DNA of 64,000 nucleotides from Candidatus Zixiibacteriota bacterium (lineage in GTDB: Bacteria; Zixibacteria; MSB-5A5; CAIYYT01), in the NCBI GenBank assembly GCA_020853795.1, contig JADYYF010000071.1, positions 21,759 to 85,758 of the forward strand, given 5' to 3'. A program made the translations under genes and the position numbers. The notes under the pieces were generated by a model. That model did not search any database. It had not been told where the DNA came from and saw only the letters and a program-made list of their open reading frames with translations. This document shows, in pieces, positions 26,771 to 34,714 of the stretch (positions are counted from its first letter, which is position 1; each line of letters opens with the position of its first letter).

Positions 26771-27427
26771 TCAATCGATACTTGCGATCCCGATGATATT
26801 TGGCTCGGCGTAAAGACAGACTCCAGTCTCGAACAATCGATTGGACACGTCAAAAATGTCCTCCACCCCTTTCTCCTCCTGTACAAGTAGATAGGAATCA
26901 TTGAGCCAATCCGGCGTCAGGAGAATGCGCAGGCCACACGCGGCAAACAACGAATCTCGCTCGCGCAGGCTGAGTTCCTGTTTGAAATTGACCAATGTCT
27001 GGTTGACGACGGTCGACGGGAAACAGTCAAACATGACGCACTCGCCGTCCCTGAAGACCGGATATGCAAACCGCACTCGCTCGTCGGCACGCAAAGCCGC
27101 CAGCAACCATCCAATGTCTGTCCCCGGTACCGTTCGGAAGAAGTTAAACCCCCAACCAAGTTCCTTGTGTCGGACATTATCCTGCAACATCTCGTTCTCG
27201 GCGGCGTATTGCTCCATTTCCACCGAATCAAGTTCGGCCTCAAAGCGGATCAACACTACCGAGTCAACCGGAGTCAAGAAGATCGAGTCAACCCCGTTCA
27301 AGTCGTAGATGAACCACTTTTTGGTGATCGGGACGATTTCTTTCTTGGGCTCGGTGACCTTTTCTGTACATCCGCTGCCCGCAAACACCAATCCGCCCAG
27401 AACCACCGCCAATACTACCTTTTTCAC
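26771..27427 (-). CDS. Lipoprotein resembling a free-standing subtilase prodomain
   Basis: 218 residues from GTG 27427 (AAGGAG six bases upstream). Signal peptide with lipobox AGSGC, acylated Cys about residue 19. No protease catalytic motifs. The C-terminal half (DSLFAACGLRILL...DIFDVSNRLFETGVCLYAEPN) follows the pattern of N-terminal propeptides of FCB-type subtilases (xVANxLxExGxVxYAEPNF), where the propeptide folds on and inhibits the protease. The first half may be a second, degenerate copy (RVRFAYPVFRDGECV). It could act as a periplasmic or surface protease inhibitor or chaperone; inference only. Convergent with lepA. Confidence 0.6.
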   Translation of the reverse strand: MKKVVLAVVLGGLVFAGSGCTEKVTEPKKEIVPITKKWFIYDLNGVDSIFLTPVDSVVLIRFEAELDSVEMEQYAAENEMLQDNVRHKELGWGFNFFRTVPGTDIGWLLAALRADERVRFAYPVFRDGECVMFDCFPSTVVNQTLVNFKQELSLRERDSLFAACGLRILLTPDWLNDSYLLVQEEKGVEDIFDVSNRLFETGVCLYAEPNIIGIASID

Positions 27428-27651
27428 TGCCAACTCCTTTCCCCAAAATGCACCACCCCATATTATACGTGGACAGTCCACTCTCGTTTAGTGCCAAATC
27501 CCGCAGATCAAACTCTTGATGTTGCTGTGCTTCGCACTTCGCCGCTCCCGCTGCAGCGCGAAATCCGTCTTTCTCCGTGCAACTCACGACTCTTCCTCAC
27601 CCAGTGCCCATTGCGATCAATAGATATGGTTAACATCGATCCACATTTTAC

Positions 27652-27679
27652 TTGACAATTAAGTTAGTGATCCTAAACT
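27652..27679 (+). promoter_or_regulatory. Promoter of first cytochrome c lipoprotein
   Basis: TTGACA (27652-27657), 16-bp spacer, TAAACT (27674-27679). Same boxes and spacing as the promoter of the paralogue at 28411. The upstream gap (27428-27651) shows no gene. Confidence 0.7.
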
Positions 27680-27709
27680 TACAGCCTCAACCCACGCAAG
27701 GAGTGAATC

Positions 27710-28300
27710 ATGAAACCCTCAACCGCCAAATTCCTGATCCTGTTTTCGCTTTCCGGCGCGACCCTCTTGCTGATCACTTGCGCCCAAAGCGGGAGCAAAC
27801 CGCTAACCGAGGCTGAACTCGTCCAACGCGGCGCCTATCTCGTCTCGTCCGGCCTCTGCAATGATTGCCACTCGCCCAAGAAATTCACCGCCGCCGGGCC
27901 GGTCCCGGACGAGTCGATTCTCCTCTCCGGCCACCCGGCCTCGCTGCCGGCGCTGGAGTTCCCCGCCGACAAACTCGATCCCAACGGCTGGGCGGTCACG
28001 GCCAATGCCCACTTTACCGCCTGGGCCGGCCCCTGGGGCGTCTCCTTCACGGCCAATCTGACGCCGGATGAAAAAACCGGTCTCGGTTCCTGGAAGGTCG
28101 AGGACTTCATCAAGGCGATGCGCAGCGGCAAACATATGGGCACCGGCCGCGACATCCTGCCGCCGATGCCGTGGCCGCTGATCGGCAAGATGTCCGATGA
28201 CGATCTCAAGGCGATCTTCGCCTATCTTCAGTCATTGCCGGCCGTGCCGAATCTCGTTCCCGGCCCGATTCCGCCGCCGGCACCGCCCGCACAGAATTAG
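27710..28300 (+). CDS. Monohaem cytochrome c lipoprotein, copy 1
   Basis: 196 residues; lipobox LLITC gives acylated Cys about residue 24. One haem motif CNDCH (about residue 52) near the N-terminus and a distal Met candidate in ILPPMPW (about residue 149). The body (SFTANLTPDEKTGLGSWKVEDFIKAM, AIFAYLQSLPAVPN) matches cytochrome c family proteins common as soluble or membrane-anchored electron carriers. A full-length paralogue follows at 28469. RBS AAGGAG upstream of ATG 27710; terminator at 28335. Confidence 0.85.
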   Translation: MKPSTAKFLILFSLSGATLLLITCAQSGSKPLTEAELVQRGAYLVSSGLCNDCHSPKKFTAAGPVPDESILLSGHPASLPALEFPADKLDPNGWAVTANAHFTAWAGPWGVSFTANLTPDEKTGLGSWKVEDFIKAMRSGKHMGTGRDILPPMPWPLIGKMSDDDLKAIFAYLQSLPAVPNLVPGPIPPPAPPAQN

Positions 28301-28334
28301 TGTGCCGTCGCCGCTCACTTGCCCTTTCCTGAGT

Positions 28335-28366
28335 CCCCGCTCCCCGGCCCGAGCGGGGATTTCTTT
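28335..28366 (+). terminator. Rho-independent terminator
   Basis: Stem CCCCGCTC / GAGCGGGG (28335-28342 and 28351-28358) followed by ATTTCTTT, 34 bp after the first cytochrome stop. Confidence 0.8.
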
Positions 28367-28410
28367 GGTCCGGACGTGTTGATTCTGGTCTTTGTAGCTC
28401 TATATTTTTC

Positions 28411-28438
28411 TTGACACCTCCGGCACACGCACTAAACT
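28411..28438 (+). promoter_or_regulatory. Promoter of second cytochrome c lipoprotein
   Basis: TTGACA (28411-28416), 16-bp spacer, TAAACT (28433-28438). Boxes identical to those at 27652-27679 while the spacers differ; the ribosome-binding site context (ACGCAAGGAGTG) is also shared. Confidence 0.7.
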
Positions 28439-28468
28439 ACCGGCGGAAACTAACGCAAGGAGTGTCTC

Positions 28469-29071
28469 ATGCAGCCAACCACTGCCAAGATCGTACTTTT
28501 CCTGTCGCTGATCGGTGCTGCGTTGCTCTTGATTACCTGTGCCCAAAGCGGCAGTGGCGACCAACCCTTGACCCAGGAACAACTCGTCAAACGCGGCGAG
28601 TACCTCGTCACAATTGGCGGATGCAACGATTGCCATTCGCCGAAGAAGTTCGGACCGAAGGGCCCCGAGCCTGATCCGTCGATCCTGCTCTCGGGTCATC
28701 CCGCTAACGCCGGTGTGCCGGAGCTGGTCCCCGGCATTCCCAATCCTGCCGGCTGGATGGCGGCGTGCAATGCGCACATGACCGCCTGGGTCGGCCCCTG
28801 GGGGATTTCCTTTGCTGCCAATCTCACGCCCGATTCCCAGACTGGGATCGGCGACTGGGAAGAGGCCGATTTCATCAAGGCGATGCGCACCGGCCAGCAT
28901 CTCGGCATGGGTCGCGACATCCTGCCGCCGATGCCGTGGCAATCCATCGGCAAGTCCACCGACGCGGACCTCAAGGCGATCTTTGCCTACCTGAAGTCGC
29001 TCCCCGCAATCCCGAATCTGGTGCCGGGTCCGATTCCGCCGCCGCAGTCGGAAGCGCCCGCACACAACTAA
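28469..29071 (+). CDS. Monohaem cytochrome c lipoprotein, copy 2
   Basis: 200-residue paralogue of the preceding gene, similar over the whole length: lipobox LLITC, haem motif CNDCHSPKKFG, ILPPMPW with the likely axial Met, and C-terminal AIFAYLKSLPAIPNLVPGP. Differences cluster in the middle segment (GVPELVPGIPNPAGW instead of ALEFPADKLDPNGW). Own promoter and downstream hairpin, so the duplication included the promoter and leader, and the two can be regulated separately. Confidence 0.85.
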   Translation: MQPTTAKIVLFLSLIGAALLLITCAQSGSGDQPLTQEQLVKRGEYLVTIGGCNDCHSPKKFGPKGPEPDPSILLSGHPANAGVPELVPGIPNPAGWMAACNAHMTAWVGPWGISFAANLTPDSQTGIGDWEEADFIKAMRTGQHLGMGRDILPPMPWQSIGKSTDADLKAIFAYLKSLPAIPNLVPGPIPPPQSEAPAHN

Positions 29072-29102
29072 TCATCAGCTGCCGAAATGTGTCACAACCC
29101 GA

Positions 29103-29128
29103 ACGGCAGGAGCCAACGCTCCTGCCGT
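29103..29128. terminator. Hairpin between convergent genes
   Basis: Perfect 11-bp stem ACGGCAGGAGC / GCTCCTGCCGT with a 4-nt loop between the second cytochrome gene (+) and the DUF486 gene (-). No T tract on either side, so termination efficiency is uncertain. Confidence 0.55.
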
Positions 29129-29152
29129 CGTTGTTGAGTTACAGCTATTCCG

Positions 29153-29506
29153 TCACTGCGGCACAATCATTCCCCGGAACATGAAATACGCCGCTCCGAT
29201 CAGACACAGCCCCGCCCACAGGAAGTCCAGCTTCAGGTCTTCCTTCATATAGACGACGCTGAAGAGCGCAAACACGCACATCGTGATAATCTCCTGCATC
29301 ACCTTCAGTTGACTGAGATTGAAATGCTGATAGCCGATGCGGTTGGCCGGCACCTGCAGGCAATATTCAAAGAAGGCCACACCCCAGCTGATCAAAATCA
29401 CAATGACCAGCGGCTTCGCCTTGAAATCGCGCAAATGCCCGTACCACGCATAGGTCATAAAGAAGTTTGATGCAATCAGCAGCAGCACCGTCGACAAACG
29501 TCCCAT
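29153..29506 (-). CDS. DMT-superfamily DUF486 membrane protein
   Basis: 117-residue protein with four predicted transmembrane helices, matching the small DUF486 family of the drug/metabolite transporter superfamily (ASNFFMTYAWYGHL near the N-terminus, FEYCLQVPANRIGY, SQLKVMQEIIT, GAAYFMF). Substrate unknown; works presumably as a dimer like other four-helix DMT proteins. ATG 29506; the 219 bp up to lepB contain no gene that I can see. Confidence 0.85.
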   Translation of the reverse strand: MGRLSTVLLLIASNFFMTYAWYGHLRDFKAKPLVIVILISWGVAFFEYCLQVPANRIGYQHFNLSQLKVMQEIITMCVFALFSVVYMKEDLKLDFLWAGLCLIGAAYFMFRGMIVPQ

Positions 29507-29725
29507 AAATGTCCTCTATCCCCAGGCTAAGATTTCTCGCTCCTGCCGGCCTGGTCGCGCCGCCGGCTTGGCTGCTAATCAGCGCGTTCGCCCCGGTCAA
29601 AACAATCCCAAAATTATGCCCCGGAGCAAGGGGCACGACTGTCAGTCGTTCCACTCCGAAACGCCGCTGAAACTGCATTTGGCTGCTCAAAAAACCGGGA
29701 CGAAAAGCCGATATACTTGGTGTAC

Positions 29726-30418
29726 ATGGCAACAGAGATTACCACCATCGGCGCCGCGCGCGCTTTGCGTCGCAAGCGGCAGTCTCACATCAAAGAATAT
29801 GTCGAAGCGATCCTGATCGCGGTGGTGATTGCCGTCATCCTGCGCATGTTCGTGGTGCAGGCCTACCGCGTCTCCTCCGGATCGATGGAATACACCTTGC
29901 TCGAAGGCGATTTCCTCTTCGTCAACAAGTTCGCCTACCGCTTCGCCGAACCACAGCTTAACGACATCATTATCTTCGAATTCCCGATGAATCCCACCAA
30001 GGATTACATCAAGCGTATCGTCGCCGGGCCGGGACAAGTGGTTGAAATCAAGGACAAGCAGCTTCTGGTCGACGGCCAGCCGGTGCCGCTCCTGGCCGGC
30101 ATGCACCATAGCGATCCCGATACCCTGCCCGACCTCTATTCCTCGCGCGATCAATTCGGTCCGATGCAGGTACCGGCCGATCACTATTTCGTTCTCGGCG
30201 ACAACCGTGACGACAGCCAGGACTCGCGCTTCTGGGGCTTCCTCGACAAGAGCCACATTAAGGGCAAAGCACTCTTCATCTATTTCAGTTGGGCGCCCGA
30301 TCCCAACGCCCCCAATGTCGAACCGCCCTACATTTTTGATTTCTTCTCGGCGTTCTTCTACAACCTGGGGCATTTCTTCGAACGCGCCCGTTTCGATCGC
30401 ATGTTCAGCATGCTCTAA
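29726..30418 (+). CDS. lepB: Signal peptidase I
   Basis: 230-residue inner-membrane serine protease removing Sec signal peptides. One N-terminal transmembrane helix (about 26-43), catalytic Ser53 in SSGSME (box B) and Lys96 in DYIKRIVAGPG (box D), and box E LGDNRDDSQDSRFWG. ATG 29726 was chosen; in-frame TTG 29717 and GTG 29720 lie just before, and no Shine-Dalgarno is visible for any of them. Confidence 0.93.
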   Translation: MATEITTIGAARALRRKRQSHIKEYVEAILIAVVIAVILRMFVVQAYRVSSGSMEYTLLEGDFLFVNKFAYRFAEPQLNDIIIFEFPMNPTKDYIKRIVAGPGQVVEIKDKQLLVDGQPVPLLAGMHHSDPDTLPDLYSSRDQFGPMQVPADHYFVLGDNRDDSQDSRFWGFLDKSHIKGKALFIYFSWAPDPNAPNVEPPYIFDFFSAFFYNLGHFFERARFDRMFSML

Positions 30419-30541
30419 ACTCGCCGCCAGTCTTTTTCGCTCCCGCTCTTGCGCTTCCTGTCCGGAGTCCTTATAATCTTTAAAGCATGAGCGATCTTCC
30501 GCTATCACGCTTGATCACTTTGGGCCGGCAGGAACTCCGCC

Positions 30542-31831
30542 GTGGATAACGCCGGCTTCGAAATCCTCGCCATCGCCATCCTGATCCTGCTGAACGGCTT
30601 CTTCGCCGGCTCCGAAATCTCGATTCTTGCCGTCCGCAAGAGCCAGATTCGCAACCTGATTGCGCAAGGCGACAAGTCCGCCAAGAAGATTTCCGAACTG
30701 CTGGCCCAACCTGAGGATTTCATCGCCACCATTCAGGTCGGCGTCACCGTCGCCGGCACCCTCGGTTCCGTGCTCGGCGGCCGCTCGCTTGTACCGATTC
30801 TCCAGCCCTATTTTGAGTCCTTTAAGGTATCGCCCGAAGCCGCCGAAAATCTGGCGATCACCGCCGTCGTGATTATTCTCTCCGCCCTGTTCTTGATTCT
30901 GGGCGAACTTGTCCCCAAGTACCTCGCCGTCAGTTTCCCGGAGAAGCTCGCCCTCGGCGTCGCTCCGTCCGTCTCCGTCTTCTCGAAAATCGCCTATTTG
31001 CCCTCCAAGCTCCTTAGCTCGATCGCGCGCCTGATCCTCCGGCCGTTCGGGTTGGTCGATCGCAAAGTCGAATCGGCACATACCGATGAGGAGATCAACC
31101 TTATTCTGAGTGAAGGTCACGACCGCGGCGATTTCGATCAGGCCGAGCGCGATCTGATTCGCGGCGTCTTCGAGTTCGCCGATACCACCGTTCGCCAGGC
31201 CATGACGCCGCGCACCCGCATCGTCGGCCTCGACCTCACCAGCCGCCACGATGATATTCTGCGCAAAATCTCCGAGGAGGGCTATTCGCGTTATCCGGTC
31301 TACGAGGAGTCGCTCGATAACATCAAGGGCGTCGTCCACACCAAGGACGTCATCAATGTCCTCGTCCACGCCCAATTGGTGATCCTGCAGGATCTGATCC
31401 GCCCGGTCGCTTTCGTCCCCGATTCCAAGCTCATTTCCACTCAGCTGCACGAATTCCAGCGCACCCAGCAACACATGGCGATCGTCCTCGACGAATTTGG
31501 CGGTACTGCCGGCCTGATTACGCTGGAGGACATCGTCGAAGAAATCGTCGGCGAAATCCGTGACGAGCACGACACCGAACTGGAACCCTTTATCCTGATC
31601 AACGACCGCCTGTGCCAGGTGCAGGCGTCATATCCCCTGGAGGATTTCAACCGGATGTTCGAGGTCGAACTCGATGAAGAAGCAGCCAACACTGTCGGCG
31701 GCTTCGTCTTCGATCACCTCGGCAAGATCCCCCGCCAGGGCGAGCGCGTCGTGATCGATAACCTGCAGTTCGAAATCCTGCTGGTCAAAGGTCCGCGCAT
31801 CGAACGCGTGCGCGTCAAGAAGCTCGAATAG
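30542..31831 (+). CDS. CNNM/CorC-type transporter with CBS pair
   Basis: 429-residue hemolysin-family (CorC/CNNM, UPF0053) membrane protein. CNNM transmembrane domain in residues about 1-190 (NGFFAGSEISILAVRKS, GELVPKYLAV), a tandem CBS pair about 205-330 (MTPRTRIVGLD, YSRYPVYEESLDNIKGVV, DEFGGTAGLITLEDIVEEIVG) and a C-terminal CorC_HlyC domain about 345-425. Homologues take part in Mg2+ or Co2+ homeostasis. GTG start at 30542 with AGGAA upstream. Confidence 0.92.
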   Translation: MDNAGFEILAIAILILLNGFFAGSEISILAVRKSQIRNLIAQGDKSAKKISELLAQPEDFIATIQVGVTVAGTLGSVLGGRSLVPILQPYFESFKVSPEAAENLAITAVVIILSALFLILGELVPKYLAVSFPEKLALGVAPSVSVFSKIAYLPSKLLSSIARLILRPFGLVDRKVESAHTDEEINLILSEGHDRGDFDQAERDLIRGVFEFADTTVRQAMTPRTRIVGLDLTSRHDDILRKISEEGYSRYPVYEESLDNIKGVVHTKDVINVLVHAQLVILQDLIRPVAFVPDSKLISTQLHEFQRTQQHMAIVLDEFGGTAGLITLEDIVEEIVGEIRDEHDTELEPFILINDRLCQVQASYPLEDFNRMFEVELDEEAANTVGGFVFDHLGKIPRQGERVVIDNLQFEILLVKGPRIERVRVKKLE

Positions 31832-31856
31832 CTCAACCGGAAACCCGCAAAATGCA

Positions 31857-31884
31857 ACGCGGCGCGTAAATTCACCCGCCGCGT
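31857..31884. terminator. Bidirectional hairpin between convergent genes
   Basis: Stem ACGCGGCG / CGCCGCGT (31857-31864 and 31877-31884) between the CNNM gene and the M16 operon end; followed by CTATTCT on plus. Confidence 0.55.
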
Positions 31885-31915
31885 CTATTCTCCAACTTGA
31901 GCGTCGCTCGCCGCG

Positions 31916-33298
31916 CTACAGCTCCGATAGATCCAGCTCGGTGACCTGACCGAATTGTTTCAACTTGTCGCGCAACACATCCGCCTTGCCGACCACGACG
32001 ATCAGCAGGTTGTTCGGATCGAGATATTTCTGCGCCGCCACACGAACCTGCTGCGGCGTGACGGCATTGAGATAGTCGATATACTTCGCCAGATAATCCT
32101 TCTCCAGTCCGTACAATTCGACAATCGACAATTGGTCGGCGACTTGTTCCGGCGTCTCGAACTGCCGCGGGAAGAACCCGGCGTAGAACGATTTCGCCTC
32201 GCTCAGCTCTTGCGCCGTGACGTCGGTGTCGCGCATGCGGTTCAAGTGGTCGATCGTCGCCGCGATCGCCGGCGCGCACGAATCAGTGCGCGTCGCCACG
32301 GTCACCGCAAATTCTCCCGGATACCGATTGAACGAGTACATCGACGAGATCCCGTACGTCAATCCGCGCTTATCGCGCACGTCAATCAGCAGCCGCGAGC
32401 GGAAGCCGCCGCCGCCGAGGATGTAGTTCATCAGCCGCACGGCATAAATGTCCGGATTCAACCGGTCGATGCCCAGGTGCCCCATCTTCACGTTGGCATT
32501 GGTCGCATCCGGCTTGTTGACGAGGATCACCTTGGTCCCGCGCACGGGATTGGCCGGCGAAAAGTTCGCCTTGGGCAACTCGCCCTTCGCCCAGCCCGCA
32601 AACTTGGCCTCGATCTTCGGCAAGACATCCGCCGCTGTCACGGCGCCGGCAATGTAGAGCACGGAGTTATTCGGCAGGAAGTAGGTCTTCCAGAAATTCA
32701 CAATGTCGTCGCGCGTGATCTCCCCAACGGACTCGATCGTTCCCGATCCTGGCTGTCCGTACGGATGCTCACCGAACAGGTACTGACCGAACTGTACCTC
32801 CGCGACGGTCCCCGGATCGTCCTTCTGCGACATGAGCCCGGCGATCGTCTGCTTGCGCAGGCGCTCGACCTCGTCGGCCGGAAAGGTGGGATTCAGTACC
32901 ACGTCCGCCAGCAAGTCCATTCCCACCTCGAGGTGCTTGGTCAGCACCTCGCAGGTGACGTTCATCGCGTCCTCGCGCGCATTGGCGCCCAGACTGCCGC
33001 CGACAAAGTCGATTTCCTGCGACACCTTCGTGGCGTCGCGCGTCATCGTGCCCTTACGTAATAGATCGGCGGTCAAGTTGGCCAGTCCGGCCTTGCCGCG
33101 CGGATCCATCGCGGTCCCGGACTTGATCAACAACCGCATCGACACCACCGGCTGTTCGTCATTCTGCACCACTACGACTTTCAAGCCGTTGTCGAGCACC
33201 TTCTCCGCCATCGGCGGCATCGCAATCGCGCCCATGACCTGCGTCGCCGCCAGCGCGAATACCATCAGACTCGTCACTATCATCAATCGTTTTCGCAT
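31916..33298 (-). CDS. M16-family protein, catalytically inactive subunit
   Basis: 460-residue exported insulinase-family protein (signal peptide about 1-23). The place of the zinc motif HxxEH reads LANLTADLL (in GKAGLANLTADLLRKGT), so zinc ligands are absent. The substrate-binding C-terminal half is kept, including GGGGFRSRLLIDVRDKRGLTYG with the Arg/Tyr pair. Such non-catalytic partners pair with an active subunit, as alpha/beta in mitochondrial processing peptidase or two-subunit bacterial M16B enzymes. The active partner is the next gene upstream, 15 bp away. Confidence 0.9.
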   Translation of the reverse strand: MRKRLMIVTSLMVFALAATQVMGAIAMPPMAEKVLDNGLKVVVVQNDEQPVVSMRLLIKSGTAMDPRGKAGLANLTADLLRKGTMTRDATKVSQEIDFVGGSLGANAREDAMNVTCEVLTKHLEVGMDLLADVVLNPTFPADEVERLRKQTIAGLMSQKDDPGTVAEVQFGQYLFGEHPYGQPGSGTIESVGEITRDDIVNFWKTYFLPNNSVLYIAGAVTAADVLPKIEAKFAGWAKGELPKANFSPANPVRGTKVILVNKPDATNANVKMGHLGIDRLNPDIYAVRLMNYILGGGGFRSRLLIDVRDKRGLTYGISSMYSFNRYPGEFAVTVATRTDSCAPAIAATIDHLNRMRDTDVTAQELSEAKSFYAGFFPRQFETPEQVADQLSIVELYGLEKDYLAKYIDYLNAVTPQQVRVAAQKYLDPNNLLIVVVGKADVLRDKLKQFGQVTELDLSEL

Positions 33299-33313
33299 GA
33301 TTCTGCTTCCTCC

Positions 33314-34654
33314 CTAAAATCCCATCATTCCGCCGCCGCCCTGTTGTTCCTGAATCACGGTCACCACCGTGCGCTTGCGGTCGGTCAGATACTCCTTGGC
33401 GACGCGCATGATGTCCTCGGCCGTGACCGCATTGTATTTGTCCGCCTCGGTAAACATCTGCTTGTAGTCGCCCAACACCGTTTGATAGTAGCCGAGCTGG
33501 TTGGCCTTGGCATCGTTTGACTGGTTGCCCATGTAGAACTGCGCTTCGATCTGGTTCTTCGCTTTCTGCAGCTCCTCTGCGCTCACCGGCTCGGTCTTCA
33601 ACTTCTCGATCTCCTCATACAGGGCTTTCTCACCGTCGGCCGTGGTCTTGCCCGGCTGCATGAAACCGTAGGCGAAGAACACGCCCGCCTGCTCCATCGA
33701 CTGATACTGGCCGCCCGCCGCCAGTGCCATCTGCTCCTTGTAGACCAGCCGCTGATAGGCGCGTGAGGACTCTCCACCCGACAAGATCGCCGACAACACG
33801 TCAAGCGGATAACTGTCGGGATGGCCCGCCGCCGGCGCGTGGTAACCGGCAATGAAGATCGGCAGTTGCGAGATCTTATGATAATCTACCCGCCGCTCGC
33901 CGCGCTGCTCCGGTTCGTTATACACCGGCCGCGGAATCTTCGGATTTCCCGGTATCTTGCCGAAATGCTTCTCGATGATCTTGATCGCCTCCGGCGTGTT
34001 GATGTCACCCACGATCACCACCGTGGCGTTGGCGGGGTTGTAATAGGTATGATAGTAGTTCAAGCAATCTTCCAGAGTGATGCTCTCCACATCCTTGCGC
34101 CAGCCGATCGTCAGCCAGCCGTAGGAATGCGCCAGGAACACGTTCGCCGTCAATTGCTCCAGCACGTCGCCGAACGGCGAATTGTCGATCCGCTCGTTGC
34201 GCTCCTCCAGCACCACCTGCCGTTCCGAGGCCAACTGCGCCTCGGTCAGCGTCAGGTACTGCATCCGGTCAGCCTCCAGCCGCGCCACCAGATCCAGTTG
34301 GTCCTTGCCGACCTGCTGGTGGAAGGCAGTCATGTCGTTCGCGGTGAAGGCGTTGATCAGCCCGCCGTTCATCTGCATCAGCCGGTCGTGCTCGCCGTCC
34401 GCGAAGTTCTTGCTGCCTTTGAACATCAAATGCTCGAACAGGTGCGAAATGCCGGTGATCCCCGGCCGCTCATTTTTCGAGCCGACGTGATACCAGACGT
34501 GGAAGCTGAAAGCCGGCGTCGAGTGATCCTCCAACGTCAGCACCGTCAGCCCGTTCTTCAGCACGTGTTTCTGCACCGGCCACTCCGACACTGTCGCCGC
34601 GGCTAACGCCGGCAGTAGCGCCAGGATCATGGCCGCCATCACGAATCTCTTCAT
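33314..34654 (-). CDS. M16-family zinc peptidase, active subunit
   Basis: 446-residue periplasmic metallopeptidase. Start ATG 34654 (GGAGG four bases upstream, then a signal peptide MKRFVMAAMILALLPALAAA); the frame extends 16 codons further. Zinc motif HLFEH at residues 71-75 with the downstream Glu region (LASERQVVLEERNER). Likely forms a heterodimer with the inactive subunit encoded immediately downstream, degrading peptides in a closed chamber. Last C-terminal residues are Gly/Met-rich (GGGGMMGF). Confidence 0.92.
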   Translation of the reverse strand: MKRFVMAAMILALLPALAAATVSEWPVQKHVLKNGLTVLTLEDHSTPAFSFHVWYHVGSKNERPGITGISHLFEHLMFKGSKNFADGEHDRLMQMNGGLINAFTANDMTAFHQQVGKDQLDLVARLEADRMQYLTLTEAQLASERQVVLEERNERIDNSPFGDVLEQLTANVFLAHSYGWLTIGWRKDVESITLEDCLNYYHTYYNPANATVVIVGDINTPEAIKIIEKHFGKIPGNPKIPRPVYNEPEQRGERRVDYHKISQLPIFIAGYHAPAAGHPDSYPLDVLSAILSGGESSRAYQRLVYKEQMALAAGGQYQSMEQAGVFFAYGFMQPGKTTADGEKALYEEIEKLKTEPVSAEELQKAKNQIEAQFYMGNQSNDAKANQLGYYQTVLGDYKQMFTEADKYNAVTAEDIMRVAKEYLTDRKRTVVTVIQEQQGGGGMMGF

Positions 34655-34714
34655 TGGTCCTCCACTGGGATATGGACTTCTCAGCAAATATTTCCTGTTC
34701 ATTATCAGTCGCAG

